From Chaetoderma sp. LZ-2023a (taxonomy: Eukaryota; Mollusca; Caudofoveata; Chaetodermatida; Chaetodermatidae): a DNA stretch of 64,000 nt. Position 1 is the first letter of the stretch; every line of letters starts with the position of its first letter. Below the pieces are notes generated by a model. The model saw nothing but the letters and a program-made list of their open reading frames with translations, searched no databases and was not told where the DNA came from. Where the stretch lies: positions 141,612,681 through 141,676,680 of the forward strand of contig CM067369.1 in NCBI GenBank assembly GCA_034401795.1, given 5' to 3'. This document shows, piece after piece, positions 11,706-21,690 of the stretch. The translations under genes and the position numbers were made by a program.

Positions 11706-12589
11706 TGTTCTTTTGTAAAGTCTAAGTGTAAATAAAGTGAACATGGCATGGGTAGTGTGAACTTGAACCGTAAAGTAAAGATTCTGGAAATGCAGGCTTT
11801 ATGATTAACTTACTGGCGCGGTAACGCGCATCACGCAATCGTCTTATAATCAAGTGCGTTAGATAAAATGTACTGTATATTTTGAAAATAGATTTTCTAC
11901 AAGCCTTTGCTGCTTAGTCTAGCGAAAATGTTCAGTAAAGTTAATTTCAAAATTAAGCACGATACTACAATGTGTAGTGATACTATGAATAATGTCTTTA
12001 TTTATCTATGGCATCAAAACTAAATGAATATAAAAAACTGTAATTCTCGGATTTCATATTTCAACTGAAAAATTATTTTGCGTGTTTATGAAAAGATAAA
12101 ATAATTATAAATTGTTTGGTTGAGTAAGAAATATTAAACATATTTATTTTCTTTTTAGTAAAATCATATAGCATGCACTTTTTAAATTATACTTACGTGC
12201 AATTTTAGCAAACACTGTTGTTACGAACTGTAATGTAATACCGCCTTTTCAAGTTTTTCTTTTGAAACTTTTGTTAGATGCAGAAATTATGGCTTGAAAA
12301 GATATTGATTTGTCTGAAAGAATTTTAAAACTGCGTTGAAATATAATGAAAGCAGTATAGTTGAATGTCATATTTAAAAACCTATTCTTGTTTCGACTTG
12401 TCTGGGTAGATTTTATGTTCTATTGATGATTGTAAGACGACGACTCTTTAACAGAGAAGGTGTTTCGGAACAAGTGCAAGCTATAACACATTTTATTTTC
12501 TAAGGTATATTTTAGGAGACGAAATGACACACAGACACACTATGTATTGTCAGGCGCTGCGCTCGGGAGACACAAGGCAGGCATGCGGA
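11706..12589. other. No recognisable feature (very AT-rich)
   Basis: Markedly AT-rich with few ORFs. No repeat arms or gene signals were found. Confidence 0.45.
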
Positions 12590-12840
12590 ACTGTCTTTAA
12601 CCAGTTCGTGGCGAAAACGGTCAAAACCGGCCTAGATCTACACTACCGTGGTTTTGATGAATACACATTTTCAGGGCAAGAGAACAGTATTTTTGAAATT
12701 TTACCACAGGAATGACTGGCTCGATAATCGAATTCCAGTGGTAAGATTTCAAAAATACTACTGTCTTGCCTTGAGAATGACAGCATTCAATAAGCAAGAA
12801 TTTCTGTTTTGTTGACCAAATTTTGTCAGTAATTGGTTAA
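12590..12840. mobile_element. F2 MITE, diverged copy
   Basis: The core is clear: GGGCAAGAGAACAGTATTTT, TGAAATTTTACCACAGGAAT, GACTGGCTCGATAATCGA, then the complement ATTCCAGTGGTAAGATTTCA. The outer arms differ from the consensus, and the ends GTCTTTAACC and AATTGGTTAA are degraded. The 63-codon ORF at 12524-12715 runs through the arm and is not a gene. Confidence 0.6.
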
Positions 12841-13154
12841 ATTAATTCATGTATGTGGAAGAAAATATTCCAGAGCAATTCACTTGAATGGAAAATTTAT
12901 ACTATTAACAAAATTTACCTGCCAACCCTCTTTTATTACCCATTACAGCCTGAAGGTTGCGCGGCGGCGTGATAGTACTTCAAGTTATACCTACTCGCAA
13001 TGAGTAAAGTCGTTCTGCGTTATTATTTTGAAACCGATCTTATTAAAACTCTGTGATTCGACATTCAGTTAAATTGTTTTCAAAATCGTCAATATTCGTC
13101 TTATTAACCCTTTAAGCTCTTAAATTCCAGTGCCTTAATATCAAGATACATTTA
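12841..13154. other. No recognisable feature
   Basis: AT-rich intervening sequence with nothing identifiable. Confidence 0.4.
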
Positions 13155-13235
13155 CAGGAAGGCTGTTGAATATTTTGAAATTAATTTGACTTGAACATGT
13201 TACAGCATCCAGTCAAATTAGTTTCAAAATATTCA
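13155..13235 (+). mobile_element. F1 hairpin, isolated
   Basis: ACAGGAAGGCTGTTGAATAT, TTTGAAATTAATTTGACTTG, then TCCAGTCAAATTAGTTTCAA and AATATTCAAG. The flanking parts of F1 are not clearly preserved. Confidence 0.6.
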
Positions 13236-13673
13236 AGTGAATGTTCTTTACCTCATAAATAATACGTCGGATTTTTTGGTATGTAAGGATTAATCTCTAG
13301 TTAATCTCTATTGGCAAAAAGTTTTCTAATAATTCTGGGTGGAACGAATCGTTTCGAGCGTGTTGCTAAAGTCCCCCATTTTCTTGATAGAGCAAGTGAC
13401 AGTAATTGTGCTTAATCGTTATTCTATAAGATTGGAGTTGATTCAAAGTACTGTACATTGATAGGCATAGATTGTCATTGGCATTGCAAGTTGGGCGCAA
13501 AGAGACAATTAAAGATACTATAAACTGTAAGTACCCTGTTGATATGCGTATTATCACATCCTCCACCTTATCCCTCTCGTCGGCTTTACAAAGAGAGGAG
13601 TGTTCATGATTATATTCGCTTGACAGCACGCGAGTACGTCCGTCCGTCGATTCGTGCGTCTTGCTGATAAACA
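13236..13673. other. No supported gene
   Basis: A 156-codon minus-strand frame (13366-13836) covers this segment. It runs into MITE sequence (F5 and F1), has no recognisable domain, and I do not accept it. Confidence 0.45.
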
Positions 13674-13730
13674 TGAAAGTGCAGCTCAGAAATAATATAA
13701 CACATAATTTTGAATATTTTGAACATAAGG
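13674..13730. mobile_element. F5 MITE left half, truncated by F1
   Basis: GCAGCTCAGAAATAATATAA, CACATAATTTTGAATATTTT and GAACATAAGGG match the left half of F5. The F1 end ACCTTTCCAG then starts abruptly, which suggests F1 inserted here or that the two recombined. Confidence 0.5.
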
Positions 13731-13940
13731 GACCTTTCCAGATTATCCATCCATCATATGACGTCATAATCAACAGTGTGACGTATAGGATAACGTTATA
13801 GTCAATAACGCCATGAATGACACATAAGTGCGTCACGAAGGCATAATTGGTGACGGGCTAAACGTTGTTGTACCAATTATATGTCTGTACTATTCAACAA
13901 ACAAGCTGCTGAATGTTTTGAAACGATTTTAATTTGGTTG
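13731..13940 (-). mobile_element. F1 MITE, 5' half in reverse orientation
   Basis: ACCTTTCCAGATTATCCATC, CATCATATGACGTCATAATC and the usual run to CAATTATATGTCTGTACTAT are present. The sequence breaks down inside the hairpin (GCTGAATGTTTTGAAACG). Confidence 0.65.
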
Positions 13941-14227
13941 AAACCCGTCAAGCGGAGATGCGCTTTGACAATTTCTGCTAAACAGTTCACAAAATTGTAG
14001 ATTATCATCCAAAATAGTTACCAGTCAACATTCTGAATAGAAGTTCTGGAGTCTAGCACTATAGAAGCCTTCCAGCCCAATTTGGTTGAAATTCACCATG
14101 CGGTTAATGGAGGAGATGCATTTAGACACTTTCCAGTACAATTTTAACAAGAACGCTCAGTATCTCGCCTGTAGAGGCATGGGTAGTGTGGATTGCGAAT
14201 TGTAGGGCTTTTTATGGATTTTACTCT

Positions 14228-14432
14228 TTAATAAGCATTCTGGTGAATATTTTGAGACTAAGTGAAAATTATGAATATATTCAACAGCTTACCTGCAGGC
14301 CTATAATTACCTTGAAAATGTATGGGATTCTGAGAATTCAGGATTCAAGATAAATTGAGTCTAATATGCGGAAAAGAGTAGGCTGGGCTTAGCCAGAAAT
14401 GGGCGGGGAATAGATAGAATTAGATACCTCCA
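14228..14432 (-). mobile_element. F1 MITE, 3' part
   Basis: Starts in TTTAATAAGCATTCTGGTGA, with the hairpin collapsed to a short loop (GAATATTTTGAGACTAAG, then ATGAATATATTCAACAGC). It continues CTTACCTGCAGGCC, GGGATTCTGAGAATTCAGG and AGAAATGGGCGGGGAATAG. Confidence 0.6.
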
Positions 14433-14516
14433 TTATGGCAAAATGATTAGGGTGATAACATCCCTGGCGCGTGAATTATGCCGTCATCTCTGGCAATATC
14501 TTCCCTATATATCTGC

Positions 14517-14569
14517 TACTACTGCTACTACTTCTACAGGTGCTACTACGACTAGTACTGCTACTGCTG

Positions 14570-14666
<97 letters not shown>

Positions 14667-14668
14667 GA

Positions 14669-14730
<62 letters not shown>

Positions 14731-14930
14731 ACTACTGCTACTACTACTTGCTACTACTGCTATTGCTACTTCTACTGTTACTGCTGCTGCTACTGCCACT
14801 GCTGCTTCTGTTGTTGTTGCTGCTGCTGCTACCGCTGCAGCGGCTGCTGCTGCTACTACTGTTGTTGTTGCTGCTGCTGCTGCTGCTTACGGCAACTGCT
14901 ACTGCTGCTACTACTACTAGTACTACTTCT
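14517..14930. repeat. Triplet array (ACT)n / (GCT)n / (GTT)n
   Basis: Long pure ACT-type blocks (about 14572-14665), then GCT-type blocks, then mixed triplets. Frames on both strands are open (Thr, Leu, Ser, Ala and so on) only because of the repeat unit. No domain flanks it. Confidence 0.95.
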
Positions 14931-15337
14931 ACTCCTTCTCATACTACAGTTGCTCATTGTGGCGGCAATGTTTGTGATTTCTGCTCGAGCAGTGCTTGTG
15001 GTAATAAGGTTGGTTAACCGTGGTGTTGGGTCTGTCGCTGTTTATGGTATTAAAGTTAACAGTTCTTGTTGTTGTGGTTGTATGGTAGACTGGGAGACTG
15101 GTCTTGGCTGGCGTGATTATAACATAACCCTAGCTCTCTGTCTCACGCATGAATCCACATTTAGCTATGGGCTTGTTAAGTGATGACGTATTTCCGGGTT
15201 CAGCTCGATTGTTAAATACACAAAACAATGTTTTTGTTTAACAACAAATGATGACGTCATAAACACTTACTTATGACGTAATAAAGCAAAATACACACTT
15301 CCGGGTTGCGAATCACGCGCGGTGACCTCATACTTAA
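14931..15337. other. No recognisable gene
   Basis: Open frames from the triplet array spill into this stretch, but I see no domain. ATGACGTCATAA sites near 15252 hint at decayed F1 sequence. Confidence 0.4.
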
Positions 15338-15726
15338 CAGGCCCATACCCCGCCCATCTCTAGTTAGCTCCACCCACGCTTTGCCCGTGTTGGAATCGAT
15401 CGAACGAACCCTGAGCTCCCTGAATCTCAAATTCCAGAAAATTATACAGGTAAGCTGTTGAATATTTCGAAACTAATTTGACTGGGTGCTGTTGCTGTCT
15501 AAAGCCGGCAACAACGCCCAGTGAAATTAGTTTCAAAATATTCAACAGAATGTTTATTAAATAGTAAAGACGTAAAATTCGTCCAAACTTAACGGACTAT
15601 TCCAGGTATATGACAGACTATTTCTGTCAATTATGATTGTGGATTGTGACACTGAATGGTGACGTCAACCTATATTATTTGACGAAGTTGATTATGACGT
15701 CAGTACTTGAGTGAGAGACTGGATTC
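15338..15726 (+). mobile_element. F1 MITE, near full-length
   Basis: Complete order: AGGCCCATACCCCGCCCATC, GGAATCGATCGAACGAAC, TTCCAGAAAATTATACAGG, hairpin at about 15456-15548 with strong arms (CTAATTTGACTGGGTGCTG and its near complement), TAAATAGTAAAGACGTAAAA, TGACGTCA sites, and the right end GAGACTGGATTCC. The 61-codon minus ORF here lies wholly inside the element. Confidence 0.8.
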
Positions 15727-16043
15727 CTCTACTCTCCTATGTACATGCTGATATGGCGGTTCTCCCGAATCCTTACAGGGCAGATAGACAGAGAGTGCAG
15801 ACTAGTAGCAGAATACAAGTAGCCTACCAAAGTAGCACCGATATTTATCGCAAAAGGTGGCATTCTCTACATCTCTTGTAATATTGATTACGTCTTCATA
15901 ATGGAATCTTGAACAGTTTTCCTTTGACCAAATCCCGAACAGCACCTCTCCCAGATGCTGATTTCTCAGGGTATCCACCCTAATGACATACTTAGTCAGA
16001 TTTAGTGCCATATCAGTCAGCACTTTACCGTCCTCTTGTTGTC
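15727..16043. other. No recognisable feature
   Basis: A 73-codon minus-strand ORF (15802-16023) shows no family resemblance. Confidence 0.4.
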
Positions 16044-16047
16044 TTAA

Positions 16048-16279
16048 CCGTTTAATCTTCGAATTTGTTCAAGAAAATTTAAATTTTCTCATAGAGAACG
16101 TCCATTTGCAGAGCAAGAGAAGACTATTTTTGAAAATTTGCCACTGGAATGACTGGCTCGGTTATCGAGCCAGTCATTCCAGTGGTAAATTTTCAAAAAT
16201 ACTCTTCTCTTGGCCTGAAAGTCGACATTTCTCAAGACCCCTACTGAAACCATTTTTCTCTGATACGAGTGTTAAATGG
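16048..16279 (+). mobile_element. F2 MITE, well-preserved copy
   Basis: Left flank TTAA at 16044-16047, then CCGTTTAATCTTCGAATTTG. The centre ACTGGCTCGGTTATCGAGCC (about 16152) is flanked by arms pairing over roughly 90 bases. Right end GAGTGTTAAATGG followed by CTAA (expected TTAA). One of the clearest full copies. Confidence 0.8.
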
Positions 16280-16283
16280 CTAA

Positions 16284-16786
16284 ACAGACGTGTATAAGGC
16301 ATGTTACTGTATTGGAACAGAACACACACGCATATCCCTGACCCTATACAAAATCACTAGAAAAACACTAACACGCCACGCATGAATTGAACGATAGAAT
16401 TGATCGAAAATGCTGCCTTATAAGCCGCGAATTTACACTAAAGCAAAGAAAGATTTTTTCGCTTCCATAAAGTTATGACATACGTGACATTTGTCTTCTG
16501 TTTAATGTTCTTTGATAAATAAATAAGCAGGGTTCGAATTCTATTCATCACAAGGAACGTTTATATCATTACAACGCAGGTTACTGGGCTGGCACTGGGC
16601 CGATATCGGGTTGTATTGCCCAGGTATTCGCCCAGTACCGGCCCAGAAACCCTTGTTATTAGAGTTATAGTATCGATCGATAATTAATGCGGAATAGATT
16701 CTCATTTTACAGGCAGAGGGAATAATTATCCTGCGAATACTTACAGAGAAAGACGTTACTGTCTACAGTCTTTTACCACAATGGAT
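16284..16786. other. No gene around the F4 copy
   Basis: Apart from F4 nothing is recognisable. Confidence 0.4.
16567..16660. mobile_element. F4 hairpin MITE, copy 1
   Basis: CAACGCAGGTTACTGGGCTG, GCACTGGGCCGATATCGGG, and the inverted arm CGCCCAGTACCGGCCCAG. Similar blocks at 36949-37045 and 60452-60548 show it is a family. This copy is the most diverged of the three clear ones. Confidence 0.55.
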
Positions 16787-17101
16787 GAATCCGATCTGTC
16801 AGTCAAGTATATGACGTCATAATCAATTACGTTACATGTAGGTTGGTGTTACAATAGAAATACGTATCTCAGTTTTTCATGAACACTTAATAGTCCGTCA
16901 AGTGAATGAATTGTATGTCTTTACAATTTAATAAGCATTCATTTGAGTATTTTGAAACTAATTTTTCCGGCCGCTGTTGTTGCCATAGGCTATAGACAGC
17001 AACAGAGCCAGTCTAATTAGTTTCAAAATATTCAACAACTTACCTGTATAGTTACCGTGATATTGGGATTCTGGGAATTTAGGGTTTGATTGATCCCAAG
17101 A
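16787..17101 (-). mobile_element. F1 MITE, nearly complete
   Basis: GAATCCGATCTGTCAGTCAA, TATGACGTCATAATCAATTA, TAGTCCGTCAAGTGAATG, the hairpin at about 16944-17040 with a CTGTTGTTGCC/GACAGCAACAG top, then CTTACCTGTATAG and GGGATTCTGGGAATTTAG. The GGGCGGGG end is missing. Confidence 0.7.
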
Positions 17102-17404
17102 CGGTATAGTTAATTTGTTTCTTTGTTGTATTCACAGAAAGGATATTGTTATGAGTGGATATTCTTTTTCATCGCGGTGTCGTTATTTTTTTCAGAAATA
17201 CATAACGTGAAGCCTACGCCTATTGATTGGAAATTAGACCGCATTTTTAGCGATCCACCATCAACCCAAGGTAAGTAATATTTAGACAAAAATAAGAACG
17301 GTTTTGGTTAGTATTAGACGTAAATAGTTACTGCTAGCATACCCCCGCAAATCGTACCAAGACGCATTCGTCAACAGCGGAGGGGTACCGATTGTAAAGT
17401 TTAA

Positions 17405-17733
17405 ATGTGGGCCACCCTTCTAAAACCCAGCATGGCAGTAAATCGAAGGTCGGCTCCGAAATCATGTCGAGAGTTACACATAGAATACCATTCTAGTATC
17501 AAGATCCGTTCACCAATAACGGAAATTCAAGGGTGGGCCACCCTTCTAAAACACAGCAGAGCGCTGGATCGAAAATTGGGCTCCGTGCTGATACAGAGAG
17601 TGACACATAGAACACTATTCTCAGATTGTATCAAGATCCGTTCATTTATAAAGGAGGTGTCGCGATTTTAAAATCTAGATGTGGCCTATCATTCTAAGAC
17701 CCAGCAGGGCCCCAAATTGACATTCGCTCTCCG
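17405..17733. repeat. Tandem repeat of about 130-bp units
   Basis: Two to three diverged units share GTGGGCCACCCTTCTAAAAC, CCAGCA, AATCGAAAATTGGGCTCCG, GAGAGTTACACATAGAA and ATCAAGATCCGTTCA. Unit starts are near 17405, 17531 and 17680. A further unit lies at 18765-18917 beyond the LINE A fragment, so the array seems to have been split. Confidence 0.7.

Positions 17734-17765
<32 letters not shown>
17734..17765. repeat. (GAT)n microsatellite at the upstream side of LINE A
   Basis: About ten GAT/ATG triplets between the tandem array and the first LINE A coding sequence. Confidence 0.85.
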
Positions 17766-17766
<1 letters not shown>

Positions 17767-17784
17767 CTCCAAATGTGATGATGT

Positions 17785-18480
17785 ATGGTGAAACCTGGCT
17801 GCTATCCGTCGAGTATAATGGTCAAAACGAATATGTTACAGTTCTGGGCAGATCTGGTTAACGTAGGTTATGGCAAATTGCCACCAATCCTTTATTGTGT
17901 CTGCCGAGAACGGGAAAATCAGCAAAACTTTAATTTCAAATGGCTTCAGAAAATAAAATTGTTACCTCGGGAAATAGGAGAAGACTTAATTAATGCAGAT
18001 TTTATCTTTAAAATATCGTTTAGTGAAACTGACAATGGAAAAGTTACAAACGCAGTGTGTCCAAACCTGGAAAACTCAGCTTCAAGCATCTACCAGGTTA
18101 GCTTTCTGTAAGGAAATCAAGGAGGAGCTTCAATTTCAAAAATATTTAATTGCATTACCTGCTAAGGACATCATTATACTTTTTCACTTTAGGACTTTAA
18201 ATCATAAATTGACAATTGAGGCTGAACGATTGACAAGAACAGACAGAAATGACAGACTATGTACTGTTTGTAATAAACTGGATGACGAAAAACACTTTCT
18301 CTACAACTGCAACAAATACAATGACGTACGGACAAAATATATGCCACAGTACTATATCACAAGTATAAATGCGGAAAAAACCCAAATGAGCTTCTAAGAA
18401 TACGCAATGGGAATATCCTCAGAAATTTATGTAAATTGCATAAATTTGCTAAGAAACCCATTGCTCAATAAAATAAATAT
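17785..18480 (+). pseudogene. LINE A: C-terminal fragment of a non-LTR retrotransposon ORF2
   Basis: Two overlapping frames give one decayed protein: KLPPILYCVCRER and WLQKIKLLPREIGED in the first, then QTWKTQLQASTRLAFCKEIK and LIALPAKDIIILFHFRTLNH in the second. A C-terminal zinc-knuckle follows, LCTVCNKLDDEKHFLYNC (C-x2-C-x7-H-x4-C). Such a Cys-rich tail is usual in several non-LTR clades. The same layout occurs in LINE B (CQTCDDIKDEYHFLILC) and LINE C (CKLCQQNEIGDEYHYLFTC). The endonuclease and reverse transcriptase are absent, so it is 5' truncated, as is common after incomplete reverse transcription. At least one frameshift lies near 18000-18060. The clade is not assigned. Confidence 0.75.
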
Positions 18481-18764
18481 AGCCTGCCTAATAAAAATGC
18501 AATAGAATAATTATAATATAGAACACGAATAAGGTAATGAACGCAACTAATGTTTTAATTGCAAAATAACTGCATGATCTGTATTTAAAATGGAATGGAA
18601 TCACTACCGCCACCATTATTTTGTAAATATCTATCCCTTGAGGGGCCTGAGTGTAATGAAGTGAGCTTGAACGCGTAGGCCTAAAGACAGCATAGGGTGG
18701 GGCGGGCTGGGTGCCCTTATAAAATCCACCGGGCTTGTAACGATGTAGATAGCTTCTCCTAGAA

Positions 18765-18917
18765 TATCCCACTCAAGTGTTATCAAGTTCTATTCATCAT
18801 TAACGGAAAGTGAAGAGCGATTTTAAAATTTAAGGCTTTGACGGCATACTAAAACCCATCCGGGCACTGAATCGAAAATAGGGCCCCTTACTGGTGTCGT
18901 CACTTATCCCTAAATGC
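18765..18917. repeat. Detached unit of the 130-bp tandem repeat
   Basis: TATCAAGTTCTATTCATCAT, GAGCGATTTTAAAATTTAAG, ACTAAAACCCATCCGGGCAC and AATCGAAAATAGGGCCCC match the array at 17405-17733, on the other side of LINE A. Confidence 0.6.
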
Positions 18918-18960
18918 CTTGAAAAGAGGTATGGGTGTAAATAAATTCATTCATTCATTC
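18918..18960 (+). repeat. LINE-type 3' end with (ATTC)n tail
   Basis: GAGGTATGGGTGTAAATAAA is followed by ATTCATTCATTCATTC. Nearly the same end occurs 3' of LINE C at 54877-54903 (GTGGTCTGGGGTGTAAATAA, then ATCATTTCC), which supports a shared 3' terminus. Short tandem tails are typical of several non-LTR groups. Confidence 0.55.
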
Positions 18961-19231
18961 CTAGAATCATTCGTATCTCGCGAGTTCTCCTTCGATACGA
19001 GATCAAGAAAGGTATTTCTCGAAAAAGCCACGCCTCCATTTTTAGATTACCCTAGAATAAGTGTGTGACATCTCAGCGAGATTGGATGAGAACTGCACGA
19101 GAATAAGTAAGGTTAGACAACATGTCGTTCACAGCAACAACATAAAAAACAAAAACAACAGCCAGAGCAAAGCAAGCTTTATAGATCCACTCCGTATCGA
19201 AAAAATTATTCCGCTTCTTCTATGTTAAACA

Positions 19232-19300
19232 TAGATAGATATAGATTTATTTCCACAATAGGCGGATGGCCCTCGAGTATACAGTACATAAGCATCTTTT
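19232..19300 (-). repeat. LINE-type 3' tail, minus strand
   Basis: On the minus strand it reads GGCCATCCGCCTATTGTGGA, then AATAAATCTATATCTATC, the form of a LINE 3' end with a short-repeat tail. It may be the true 3' end of LINE B, with the F2 copy at 19405-19629 inserted into the 3' UTR. Confidence 0.4.
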
Positions 19301-19404
19301 GGCGGAACACTAGCATAATTCAATATTAAAATTCTATACAATTAAAAATTAACATTTGTTTAACAGTATTCATTTACCCACAACATGATGCGGACATGGA
19401 TCTC

Positions 19405-19629
19405 TTACGCTTTTCGTACCGAAGGCCGCAAACACCGGCCTCTGTGTCTTGAGGAATGCACATTTGCAGGCCAAGAGAAGACTACCCCTGAAATTTTACC
19501 TCTAGAATGACTAGGTCGATAACCGAGCCAACCCTTCCAGTGGTAAACCCTCCATAATAGTCTTCTGCGGGCCTGCAAAAGAACAAATAATTTGATTTTC
19601 ATGATTGAATTTAACCATTTAAGTGTTAG
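19405..19629 (-). mobile_element. F2 MITE, reverse orientation, diverged
   Basis: CATTTGCAGGCCAAGAGAAG, TCTAGAATGACTAGGTCGAT, AACCGAGCCAACCCTTCCAG and the end GAATTTAACCATTTAAGTG. The arms have more mismatches than the copy at 16048. Confidence 0.65.
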
Positions 19630-19708
19630 CAGACACTTTCTATTAGCCCCCTCCAATGCCCCGCCCACAAAATCCCAAACAATACCATTATACTTATGAC
19701 AGGCTGTG

Positions 19709-19796
19709 AGGGGGGGGGGGGGGGAGGAGGTACTAGAGAGGAAGAAAGAAAGAGAAAGAAAGCTGAAAGAAAAGAAAAGAAAGGAGAAGGAGAAAA
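19709..19796. repeat. Poly-G tract plus purine-rich (GAAA)n-like tract
   Basis: A G-run (about 19709-19723) followed by AGAAAGAAAG-type sequence. The 67-codon plus-strand frame across it is a composition effect. Confidence 0.8.
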
Positions 19797-19799
19797 TGC

Positions 19800-21690
19800 A
19801 TTTAGTTTACCCATTTTGGTCGCGTAGAAGAAAAGCATTATATACAAAAGCTGCTAACTTTTGGACTGTTGAGCTGCTATTACTTTTTAACAGTTCGGTA
19901 GATTTATAAACATTTGGCCTTTTCCAATAATATGGTTTTATATATTTCTTTTGCAATTCACTGTACATTGGGCATAGAATTAAGAAGTGATATTCGTCCT
20001 TTATATCATCACATGTCTGACATTTTCGTTCTTCTATAGTGGTATTGCAATAGGTCTGAGCCACCTTCTTGTTTCAATGAATAGTCTATGCGACCCGCTA
20101 CGTAATTTGCTAAGAGCATATCGATGTTTTGCAATCCTTACTTTATCTAAATATGTTTTATAACCTAAATCGCCTGACGGATATCTGTAAAATCTTGTTT
20201 TGTTGCCCTGCTTCAAAAGTCCCATCCATTCCTGAGTAAACATATCGCAAAATTTCTGCTTATATTCTAAAACAAATTGATTTTTTATTGACATTTAATC
20301 TCTGCCCTTCCCATATATTATTAAGACCTTTCGAGCATAACATATATCTAAAAGACGTCACCCAGTTTTTACAATCATTATTATTAGACCAACCGTTGTA
20401 TAGCACAGTGTATATGTGCTTTGCTTTTCTATTTGGAGGCATATCTCTAATTTTAAACCAATATTTTAAAATTCTAATTTCCCTAGCTATTCTTAATGGC
20501 ATCCTTCCCAGTTCCCCCATAAACCATACAATTAGGTGGTGTCTGTTTAATGTGAAGTAATTGCTTACAAAAGCGGAGGTGGCATTTTTCAACATCATAC
20601 GCCGAATGAAATCCTCAGATTTCGCTACCATAACATAGTATAGGTAAATTAAGTTTATCAAATAGTTGGCACAAATGGGCTTTTGTTAAACCTATGAATT
20701 TACTACATTATTTATCTAATGCAAACACTGCTTTTTGAGCCTGTTCTGCTAAAAATCGCTGGGACTCGAAAAATGAGCCAGTAGTTGTAAATGTGATACC
20801 TAAATATTTAACCCTATTAACTATGTCAACTACCCTATTGCTATACCACCACTCGTCTCCTTGACTAAGACATCCTCCCCTCCTAAATACCATAATTTTA
20901 GTTTTCTCCACATTAACCGTTAATCATTAAATAATTTTTTCTAAATCATTCAAATACATTGCGAATGACAGACTTTCCCCTTGACGAACCCCCGTACAGC
21001 ATTCAAAACTATCTGAGAGCGTAGAATTTACCCGAACACGTGTTTTATGTCTTGATACATTGACATAATATTAACTATATTTCCTTTTACATTTAACTTT
21101 ATCAATTTGTACCACAAACAGTATCGAACTACATAATCAAAAGCTTTTGTAAAATCCACAAAAGTGAAATATTATTTCTTTCCCTTCTTCAAAACGTGTG
21201 ATATCGAGCCATGCATAGCGAATATATTGTCGATTGTACTGAGACCGGCCCTAAAACCAGCCTGTACTTCTATACGTACAGCGTTTTTATCTGCCCAGTC
21301 ATTGAGACGATTATTGAGAACCTTCGTGAATAATTTGCCAAGACAGCTCAATAACGTTATACCCCGATAATTTTGTACATCGTTTACATTGTCTTTCCTG
21401 TGAAGCGGTATTAAGATTCCCTCTAACCAAATTCCGGGAAATATTCCGCTTTTAAAAATGCCATTAAAAAGTATTGCAATATATGGTAAAAGTATTTCAA
21501 TTCCATTTTTATAAAATTCATTTATCATCAAATCTGGCCCAGGGCTTTTATTGAGCTGATGTACTGCTTTTTGTATCTATATTTTTGAAATTTATTTATT
21601 CAACTCGTCGAATACTACTTGTACTTCACTTGTTTGGTTCTCACGAACAAGATCGACAATGTCTGTGTCAGCCTGATAAAAGCCTGTCTT
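19800..21690 (-). pseudogene. LINE B: decayed non-LTR retrotransposon with the YADD block deleted
   Basis: Read on the minus strand from about 21690: EVQVVFDELNK, AVHQLNK-SPGPDLMINEF, GIFPGIWLEGILIPLHRKDN, NYRGITLLSCLGKLFTKVL, EVQAGFRAGLSTIDNIF, FTFVDFTKAFDYVVRY (RT motif A, Asp present), then a C-rich VRQGE-type block and MYLNDLEKII. The sequence then passes over two stops straight into TVNVEKTKIMVFRRGG. The 40-60 residues normally lying between, with the catalytic YADD, are missing. Downstream come KYLGITFTTTGSFFESQRFL, GELGRMPLRIAREIRILKYW, a region rich in basic residues, and the zinc knuckle CQTCDDIKDEYHFLILC. At least five frameshifts or stops. The endonuclease is absent, so it is 5' truncated and inactive. 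It is related to LINE C (shared LLSCLGKLFT). Confidence 0.85.

Noticed and set aside
13366-13836. 156-codon minus-strand ORF
   Set aside because: Extends across F5 and F1 MITE sequence and lacks any family match.
14443-15183. 246-codon Thr/Ala/Cys-rich frame
   Set aside because: A product of the ACT/GCT triplet array with no support outside it.
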